A stretch of DNA of 64,000 nucleotides, taken from the NCBI GenBank assembly GCA_933228895.1, contig OW121853.1, positions 78,228,645 through 78,292,644 on the forward strand, written 5' to 3'. Of this stretch, positions 55,910-64,000 are shown in pieces. Each line of letters starts with the position of its first letter. The first letter of the stretch is position 1. The DNA comes from Platycnemis pennipes. Its lineage: Eukaryota; Arthropoda; Insecta; Odonata; Platycnemididae. The notes beneath the pieces are model-generated. The model had not been told where the DNA came from. It worked only from the letters and a program-made list of their open reading frames with translations, and searched no databases. The position numbers and the translations under genes were made by a program.

Positions 55910-58600
55910 TTCCGCTGCACATTTCCGTTAGTGTTACCCTCAGTTGTTTCCTCTCTGCCACCATCATATTTCTCACTAACCTCACTGACTATAATTCCTA
56001 CAACCTTTCCAAACGCCAATCTCAAAAGGCCATTACGACAATTGCCTGGGTAAAATTCAAAAGCATTCTCTTACAGGTTTGACTGAGACGTCAAGATTAG
56101 GCACGCACACGATTGAAGATTATGATCAAAACCAAGTTTTACAAATGATATCCACGTGACCGGAAATGGTGACGCAGTGCTTTGATTAGGGAAGTTGAAA
56201 ATATAGGTGGCTCATGCGGTTGAGACAGAAGTATCCCCAGCGAACATCAAAGAATACTTTGGAAAAATTAAGAATGTAGCCGAAATTAAAGGAAACATTT
56301 CTGTGGATATTTTGGGAGTTACATAATTACTCACAAAACAGCAGCGCTTGAGAGTTCTAAGGATCTCCAACGGTAAGGTTCTAATTTACATTTTAGTCCA
56401 AGGACGGAAACTGTTTTTTTTAAGTCCACGGAGTGAAAAAACTGCCGAAAAAGAATTGTTAATGAGTTTATTAAATTCACCAGACGACAAGCCCAGTTTT
56501 CCATCTTTTTCAGGTGTATTAACCACCTTCAAGAAATATTTATTCCTTCAACTGGGACGAAACGTATAACTTATTTCAGGTCAACGCACTAACCCAAGCA
56601 TCAAATGTTTTTCCGCTTGCCTTTAAAACACAGACTTAATTTTAACGACCAAACAATAAAAATTGAGGCTAAAAGAGTGTTTCGCCCTATACTTATCCTA
56701 AAGTTGATATAAAATGCCTTTTTTGCAATCCCACAGGCCCAGGTACGAATCCTAGCTGTGACAGATTTTTAATTGGAATCCCGGTCCTTGATTGAATTCT
56801 TCCAGAGGAGCGCTTCAAAGGATAGGCCGTAAGATGGGCCACAAGACCGTCACCCCTCGGCGACTTTCACTCGGGGGAGGATAATTACAACACAGGGTTT
56901 CTGCTAACCCGTACTCCAATTCCTAAATGCCTACTCCATTCCAAATAGCCGTTCATTCGTGATTGCACACCTTCCCTAATAATTTGTCCATTTCAGAATT
57001 CGGAGTTCGAACACAAGCCCTTGGAGGACTCTGTAACGTTAACTTAAAGAAAAATACGCTGAACCGGACAACTGAAATACTTTTTCTCGATAATCCGAGC
57101 CCTCATTAGGACGATTTCATGCCCACCTCTGTACAGAAACTAGTCCTTTGACGGCAGAGAACACGCTCCATGAAAATCTGCATCTAAAAGCTTGTGCGCG
57201 AAAGTTTCATGGGAGTCGAGGAGGAGAAAGGGAACGAATTTCTTTTTCTAACAACCTCACTTCCTTCCCCGACGCAAGAGACCGACAAATTTCTTTAATT
57301 AATGCAACATTGCAAGAGGAGCGCGGCTCCAAACATGGTCCTTTATCCCTAGGAGCCCGCGCCGCCGAAAAGAAACTGAACGAAGGGCGGAAAAACCACA
57401 AGAGAGAGGGTGGATGCAAAATGGGTAAGGCAATTTCGCTGAAAAAATACTCGAAATTAACATCATCTCGAGGGGCGGGAAGCCTCTCTAAAGGTAGAGT
57501 GAGAGAGAGAGGAGGAAATGGGGACCAAAAGAACGACGTTGATAAAGCCTTGGTACGACGGGAATGATGTCCTCTTATCAAGACAGACGAGAGCACCCAA
57601 GCGGCGAGGAAATTAATTATCCCCGCGCGCCGCGGCAGACAATTTTATCTCATTACTTGAGTCCCGCTTTCCTTCACACACCCACAGACACACGCCCGAC
57701 GTAGCCGAGCGACCTCCTTGCCGAAAGAAATTTGGGGAGGGATGAAAGGAAAAGGACACCCTTTGCTTCCCCACTTCCTCGAGATCCACAATTCCCTGCA
57801 CACGGATTTGGGGCGGTCATGAACGTGAAGGCTGTCGGAAATGACAAATGAGGGTTTTTGGGTGGGGGTTGCGAAAAAACCTTGGGCTCAGAATTAATTT
57901 ATTTAATCAAACAATAATCCAAAACCTGTTAGATTAGCCCATTAACGAGTAAAACAAAACCACATCCTTGTAATTTTTGACAAAACAAATAAGGAACGTA
58001 ATTATGTAGAAAGGTAACCAAAAGTAAGTTACTATAACAAGTATTTAGAAGAAGCAGTCGATGGAATCAGAAGAATAAGGATGAAATAGCTGCGGAGATA
58101 TCTATTTCAAAATACAAAATGTGATCAGGGAAGTTAAAGGTGCGAGTTTATCAGAGAACCAGACTTAGTAGAGGGATTCTGTTTTTAAGCGCTTAAACTA
58201 CTTAGCTTATTGCACCATTTAAGCAAAAATTAATCCTAAAGACAAACTCAACATCCACTCTCAGGCAGGATTCAAAACCGCGACCGTTTAGTTGCCAGCC
58301 GGCAGGTTAGCAACTAACTACCACGGTTGGCTCTACAATAAGGATTCCAGGTTAAATGGACATTTGTGAAAATCAAAGGTATCGCGACTAATTTCAGATC
58401 GGGCGGGAACAGAAAAATTGGGGCGAAATTTGCCGGTTCTGTATCGGTAATTCATGATCCCCGCAAAAATTCGAGAATCAGAGATGGATGCAGCGACCTT
58501 GCAAAGAGACAATCCAAGACTACACTTTGGAGTTGATGGAATTTCTATGGAGGGAAAAGGTGACGAAATATTGAAAGAAAAACGCGAAACGGCCACTTTA
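55910..58600. other. no gene recognised; one tRNA-like trace
   Basis: 56735-56765 (GGCCCAGGTACGAATCCTAGC) is a B-box-like trace. 57130-57800 is GC-richer with motif-free frames of 129-139 codons on both strands. The rest is unique. Confidence 0.35.
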
Positions 58601-58604
58601 AAAT

Positions 58605-58750
58605 GTACAAGCCTCGGTAGCCAGGCCGGTTGACCACAGAGCCCAAAGATCTCACGTTCGAATCCAGTCTGGGTCACCGATTTTTCATTTGCTCTTAGGA
58701 TCAAACTTTAGGGTAGACAAAGCCGTAAAATCCAGCACGTAAAAGCACCT
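58605..58750 (+). mobile_element. SINE family B, diverged copy
   Basis: Head: CGGTAGCCAGGCCGGTTGAC (A-box side) and CTCACGTTCGAATCCAGTC (B box). Body: TTGCTCTTAGGATCAAACTT and TAGGGTAGACAAAGCCG, the diverged counterpart of the family B body. Confidence 0.5.
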
Positions 58751-58754
58751 GAGA

Positions 58755-61180
58755 GTGATGCTACTCTTTAAAATATTTCTGTCGGTGTAGGACATCGAAG
58801 ACCAAACTTGGGAGCAGTACTCAAAAATATGGAAAACGTATCCAATGAACTCTAGATTTCGGTTCTGTTAGATCGTTGATTTTAGCAAAAAGAAGTTGGG
58901 GTTCGACAAAAAACACTGCATAGTAAGAAAATATTTTGATGAGATAGGCGAAGGCACGCTTGGGGTCAAACAGAACGCCAAGGTCATTTCGATATGAAAC
59001 CCATGGGATCGACTTTATTTGGGCGGTTACGCTGAAAAACACAATTACGCACACCAACCACCGTATTCTGATGGTGGTAGATCCTATCAAATCTTACCTC
59101 TACGTTTTCACGCGACATTTCTGGGCAAATGTTTGCCATTGTTAAACCAAGTGGACGGCAATGTATGCATGGAGGGGATGGGAAGAGAGCGATAGAAGGG
59201 AAGAGAGGAGGAGAGGAATAACACAACAAAAAAATGTTTCGCAGTCACTCCTGTGAGGCAAGAGCGGCAAGCTTTTTAAAGGACCCCCCTCGGAGAAACC
59301 TCTTCATATTTTATCACCGTGATGGGAATGCAAGAGAAGACGACCTAGCTGAGTTTCATCGTAAACTCGGGCTATGAGAACCGCGCCGCTAGACGGAAGT
59401 CCGGCAACTCTTTACGATCCGCGGCAGAAAAGCCGATAAAATTAATTCAATCCGGTGACGACGAGAATTGAGGGATGACACAGATTCACTCACAAGTGTC
59501 CAACAAATAATGTTGAGCGCATGTAGAATGCCAGTGCCATCCTTACTCGTAATAATTCGTGCCTAACAACAGAATCAGCAACTAATTCCAAGCCGCTTTT
59601 AAATTCTTCATATCTTCTTCCTTCCCTCATGCTGTACAGAATCCCCGTTCGATACGTCCATCTCCTCCTCTTACGCATCGTTATCACCTCAATCACGGCA
59701 TTCAAGATTCCATAACCTTTCGGTCCTCCTCCATCTACATTTATCGATCCTTAAAATAGCTCCAAACGATTCCTTTCCACACCTGACACTTCTTCATTCG
59801 TCTTCCTTTCTATCCACCTATCACTTTCCCACCTCCAAAATCAAACCTCAAAAGCCTCGCCCTTTCTCAGAGACTAAATTTGACACCCTTGTGCACCGCA
59901 CTTCAAATCACTTTGTTGGTTAATATTTTATTCACGCGTTCCCTCAAAACCCCTGACACTATTTTCATAAATTATGAAAATTTTCTTTTGAAGTAAAGTG
60001 GATGCAGGCGACTGGAGACGATGTTTAGCGCCTTAGAAACTTTCCTCACAAGGAAAAACTTCGAGAACAACGAACGGAATTGAAAATAACTATTCTACAT
60101 ATTGTAAGAAGCCGGAAAAAATAAATATCAGTAAATCAAGATGTAGATTACGAAAACTGATTTGAAACATATAGGACCTAATTTATATAATATGAAGAGA
60201 ACCATGAATTTTTAAGCTAATGATGATCTAGTAATATAGCGATTAATATGCGAATGAACTACCTTGAAATAAAGTTTTCCAAATTACTAAAATGTGGCAA
60301 CCTTATATACACGAACATAACGCGATTATTTCATTTCCTGATTCCATTTCCTCTTCAATTTTAACGAACAATTTATTTTAAATCAGAAAATGTTCAAAAA
60401 AGTATATTAAATTAAACCTGTACCAGAAACCTAACCCGGAAGTTCAGGATATGAGGTCAGCACTACAGTCAAAATAACGAATTCTATCCTCCTCAACGAG
60501 CTACTTTATGACATTAGGGGTTCGAGGTTTCACAAGGAAGGATATTAACCCTGAAAGATACCGGGGGCAGGTCGGGAAAAATGACAATAAGCCTGCTGTG
60601 ATATGTGGACTGCTCCATCAGTTAAGAGAAAAATAAACTAATGGGATTTTGGGGCAGGCCGATAGGGTCGCGGGTTGAGTGAAAACATATGTAATGGGAT
60701 CCGAAGTTTCGACCATCAAATATACCTATTTAATACTTTACAGCATTTAAATGTCCCCTGTAATTTATGGCCGTTTCGATGGTCAAGACATTTTCAATGG
60801 TTTGAGAGCGCTTATTTTATAATTGCTTCCGCAAGCGCGGCCGACTTCTCACCCCGAAAGAAAATAGAACAATAATAACTCGTCAACCCCTTTCACGTGA
60901 TCTTTCTTCGGGCTATAAAAGCGACTCGACCGCGATGACGAAAAAAAAACAAAGTCACGCGGAAAAGTAACGCTTCCTACGATCATCCATAAAGGGGCAT
61001 AAAAAACCGTAGGGTGGGTCGTAAACCCTGGAAGAACTCACCCCCGTACGGCATGCGACCAGATACTTAGGGCACGGAAAGGACCGACTAAAAACGTGGG
61101 ACAGTCGGATCAAAAAGAGCCGATAAGGGCCTTTCCCATAGACGTGCTAAAGGGGTTCGTGCTGGTGAGAGAACTGGGGA
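58755..61180. other. no gene recognised
   Basis: Unique sequence; 59160-59230 is purine-rich. Frames up to 89 codons without motif. Confidence 0.4.
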
Positions 61181-61184
61181 ACTG

Positions 61185-61300
61185 GCCTCCCGTCCAGTAG
61201 AACAGGGTTCAATCCAGGCAGCGTTGGAAGTTTTCTACTAGAAGTCCATACCCTAGCGAGGTAGAGCCGGGACTCAAACCACAGCTGTGTTTTAATGCGT
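61185..61300. repeat. tRNA-like traces, both strands
   Basis: AACTGGCCTCCCGTCCAGTAG with CAGGGTTCAATCC on the plus strand, and GGACTCAAACC on the minus strand 60 bp later, are B-box-like. They may be two decayed SINE heads facing each other. Confidence 0.3.
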
Positions 61301-61304
61301 TCAA

Positions 61305-61700
61305 TTAGCTACTGCTTCAATGCACCCTCCCTTGGAAGGTAATCATCTTAAGGGGAGGATATAGGGAGAGAAAGACCATTGCAAATCCTCTTCTCGTTTC
61401 TCCTTGTCCCCACTGCAGCGGAAAATCGTAATATCTCAACTCGTAATGAAAGAGGACGTGGATGGATTGATTAAATCCTTTTTCGGTGCCGTCCTTGAAA
61501 CTCGTGAACAGGGTGAAATGATTTCGAGAATTCATTTTCATAGGAATCCGATAATTAGCCACCTAAATGCTGACATCGTAAGGAAGAAGTTAATATGCTC
61601 ATGTTTTGATATCAATAACTAGCACACGCTTTGGGAAATATAAATTTATTTATTTATGGAAATTCCTGACTAATCAGTAATCAATAATTATTTCCAAAGC
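61305..61700. other. no gene recognised
   Basis: Short frames (72 and 81 codons) without motif. Confidence 0.35.
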
Positions 61701-61704
61701 ATGC

Positions 61705-61830
61705 ATTACTTAGGTGCAGTGTAAAGAGCACTTCGAATTCAGAACTCCACCCGTAGGATGGGACGTTAAACGTAGACCCTTCGGTTCCGTTCGTTAATAG
61801 AAGCCTAAGGTCCCTCCTCTCCCCTCTGAT
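61705..61830 (+). mobile_element. SINE family A, opposite orientation, partial
   Basis: AGAGCACTTCGAATTCAGAAC, TCCACCCGTAGGATGGGACG and TTAAACGTAGACCC are the reverse complement of the family's CTGAACTC..AGTGCTCT, CCCATCCGACGG and GGTTTAACGTCC landmarks. The tRNA-like head is absent. Confidence 0.6.
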
Positions 61831-61834
61831 AACG

Positions 61835-62930
61835 ACTACCATTGCTTTCGTCGCAACCCGTCATTTTTTGACACCGGAGTTTGTGCGGCTATATCGGATA
61901 CTTTGAAATGTTGAACCTTATTTTTAAAAAAGGCCCCAGAAACATGAAGGTCGTGTCGTCGATAACTACTAACAGCTTTTGACTACTCGACTGAAAACCA
62001 TTTTTCAATCCAGCTTATTAACAATTCCAATGAGATAATCAAACCTAAAAAGAAAACGAAATGAAAAGCATTTAATGCATCGCTCGGCGCGGCTAGGCTG
62101 GGAGATTCATATCGTAGTGGGGTCGAATTCGAATGAGGTGCATACGTGTTGTGCGCGGCAACGTCGTAAAGCCTCGCTTCAGAGGAATCAGATAGGGACG
62201 ACAATGGCATTGCTGGGACGTGGTAGGAGACATATTCACGGGTGACGACAAAGTTTTCCCTTTCATTTTAAGGCTTCACGCTCCACCTCCCAATAAATCT
62301 TCGACCGAGGGACGCACGCGAGGAAATTACAGATTTCCCGCCGAACTATGCCTTCAATCAAGCAGGCGGAGGAGATTATCGCCATCAAGTCCGACCCAAC
62401 CATGCATAAGCAGGAGGTGAGGCCCTCGGGCCACCTCTGCGGTCCATATAAGGGCCCGCAACGCTCTTGATTTCCTCCCCTCTTCATTTACATAGCTCCT
62501 TCCCTTACAGAGTCGTTTCCTCACTTGATTTATGGACATCGGGCATCTTTCAACACACCGCTCATCTTCCCAAATTGAATGAATCTGGAAAGCAGGTTGC
62601 TCTGGAGACTAGTAATGGCTTCCTATTTCGAGGGTTTCGGTTTGAACCCCAGCAGTGCCAGTTAAATTCATTGCGATACTAATCCCTTTCACTTGCATAC
62701 TGCAAGATAACAGGGATATGGCAAGACACCGTAAAATAAGAAAAGAGAAAATCACGGCTGTGTTCTTGAGGATGAAAAAAGTTCTCTTCATCAACAACTT
62801 GAGTTCGGCATTGAACAATCAGTCTTGCGGAATGGAACATCTCATTGACCTTGCTATTCGGAGAAGAGAGTAGGTACCTCACCGACACTTTTACAAAGAA
62901 ACTTAAAGCATTTGAAGTGTAAATGGAAAA
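61835..62930. other. no gene recognised; one tRNA-like trace
   Basis: 62628-62655 (GAGGGTTTCGGTTTGAACCCC) is B-box-like. Frames at 62655-63080 have no motif and run across the palindrome that follows. Confidence 0.35.
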
Positions 62931-62935
62931 CTTAA

Positions 62936-63051
62936 AGCACTTTTCCACAGATTTAATAAACACACAACGTATTTCAACTCGTAGAGTCATCATCAGGTGC
63001 ATATGTTGAAAATCTGCGTCAAAAACATCTATAAATCTGTGGAAAAGTGCT
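62936..63051. repeat. inverted repeat flanking hammerhead candidate
   Basis: AGCACTTTTCCACAGATTTA (62936-62955) and its exact reverse complement (63032-63051) enclose 76 bp that contain the hammerhead candidate. Reminiscent of PLE ends and of the inverted arrangement at 3353-4358. Confidence 0.8.
62960..63002 (-). ncRNA. hammerhead ribozyme candidate, type I
   Basis: Minus-strand reading from 63002. Stem I ATGCAC (63002-62997) pairs over six positions with GTGTGT (62965-62960), with two G-T wobbles. Core CTGATGA is complete (62996-62990). One unpaired T follows. Stem II GACTC/GAGTT (62988-62984, 62980-62976) closes triloop TAC. GAAA is 62975-62972. Stem III is minimal (A62972-T62967 and T62971-G62968, loop AC). 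The cleavage triplet is GTT (62968-62966). All catalytic core bases of a hammerhead are present, including G12 and the C3-G8 pair, so self-cleavage is plausible. Very short stem III is typical of PLE-associated hammerheads. No PLE coding sequence is adjacent. Confidence 0.65.
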
Positions 63052-63059
63052 ATATTTTT

Positions 63060-63750
63060 TAATCTATGGATAACTTCCACTACATCCAGTCTGGATCTGT
63101 TGATAGCATTTGAAATGTAAGTTAAAAGACGCCTGATTCCACTGAGGTGGATCTAAAGAGCGAGAAATTCTCAGGTATTAGACCGACGAAGAAAGCAACA
63201 GAAATAATGAATAACATAAAACAATACTAACTTCTTTGGGCTAATAAAACTTCCTATGAGCAGTAAATTTGCTTATATTATGTCACACCCAGAGAAATAA
63301 AACGTCTTCGTTCTCATCATCATCATATAACAGGAGACCGAGAGATCCTGGCAGAAGGAGAATCCCTTGTTTAAAAATGTGAGTGATTGGTACCAAAAAC
63401 CCACCATTGAACTAATTACTAAAGCAGCCCATAAAGAAAAGGTCGTTGATGTGCATTGAGCAGACAAGGTTAAAAAGAAGAATACTGCTCTCTACTTGAC
63501 AGTGAAATTGAGAGCATTGATTGGGAGTTGGGGAGGGTAAAACATTATGAATTTATTTAGTCTTATAATATGGTTTCACAATGTATGATACGATTCATTT
63601 CTAAATCTAGAACTCTGTTATCACAATGACTAAGTTAAATAGGGTAAACTATGAAAACTACAATCATGAAGAAGGGATCAAAAGTGATTTTTTACTGTTT
63701 GCTTTACAGAGTTATTTCGATTTAACGGAGGAGTATTTATTATGTACCTA
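63060..63750. other. no feature recognised
   Basis: AT-rich unique sequence. Confidence 0.4.
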
Positions 63751-63754
63751 TCGA

Positions 63755-63860
63755 GTAGGTCTTATAGCTGGAGCATTGCCTTCCCATCTCGAAGGCTAGG
63801 GTTCGAATCCGAGAGGTGGCAGAGATTTTTTTGGCATACCATTCTATACTTGAATAAGGA
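63755..63860 (+). mobile_element. tRNA-like SINE head
   Basis: TATAGCTGGAGCATTGCCTT resembles an A box (TAGCTCAGTGGTAGAGCA type with deletions) and GGCTAGGGTTCGAATCCGAG holds a perfect B box GGTTCGAATCC. No acceptor-stem pairing, so not a functional tRNA. Family not assigned. Confidence 0.5.
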
Positions 63861-64000
63861 GGTCACTTAAGTGGTGCGGGGCCTTAAATTACGTACCCTT
63901 TGCCGCCTTCGCTAATACTTGGCTGATGTTAGGCCAGGTTTTTCACTTCCTCACTCCACTCCCGATAAATTCTTAAATTAAACACGAATTCTGCCTTACG

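Noticed and set aside
57148..57567. 139-codon plus-strand frame
   Set aside because: Lysine/arginine/glycine-rich with an equally long antisense frame; no domain.

Overview
The window looks like non-coding nuclear DNA from an animal, most likely an arthropod. It is AT-rich, has no dense gene arrangement, and I found no host exon that I can defend. It is packed with decayed transposable elements of types common in arthropod genomes: CR1/Jockey-type and RTE-type LINEs, a Penelope-like element (PLE) with a GIY-YIG nuclease, a PIF/Harbinger-derived miniature transposon and several tRNA-derived SINE families. The species cannot be fixed from the sequence; a hemimetabolous insect is a guess only. 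Most likely this is an intergenic region or the inside of very large introns.

Layout. 1-5.3 kb: a LINE tail, a SINE, a Jockey-type LINE with its YADD motif (1.64-2.56 kb) and a PLE remnant (3.35-4.36 kb) whose ends are inverted copies of a hammerhead-like terminal repeat. 5.3-13.8 kb: SINE and LINE fragments, a second hammerhead-like motif at 10.28 kb, and mostly unique AT-rich DNA. 13.83-14.57 kb: a 743-bp PIF/Harbinger derivative with perfect 23-bp inverted repeats and TTA target duplications. 16-25.5 kb: a 170-bp inverted-repeat element, LINE fragments, a SINE split by an RTE-type LINE, a perfect 49-bp palindrome, and a second inverted dimer beside a LINE C-terminus. 25.5-32 kb: mostly unique. 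32-44.6 kb: dense SINE and LINE debris, including a SINE with a 13-bp target duplication (33.17-33.43 kb) and a CR1-type element nested in an RTE-type element with a 4-bp duplication (37.55-38.6 kb). 44.6-64 kb: sparse, with a third inverted dimer at 49 kb, a few LINEs and SINEs, and the best hammerhead ribozyme candidate at 62.96-63.00 kb on the minus strand.

How the parts relate. Nothing here is an operon or a pathway; the units are layers of transposition. RTE-type copies are both targets and insertions, CR1-type copies are the most numerous identifiable LINEs and share a conserved 3' hairpin and a GATGTA-repeat tail, and SINEs carry tRNA-like heads with recognisable B boxes. The most unusual theme is self-cleaving-RNA-like motifs in inverted-repeat settings at several places, fitting the known association of hammerhead ribozymes with Penelope-like elements. 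All coding sequences seen are 5'-truncated or interrupted by stops and frameshifts; none looks active.
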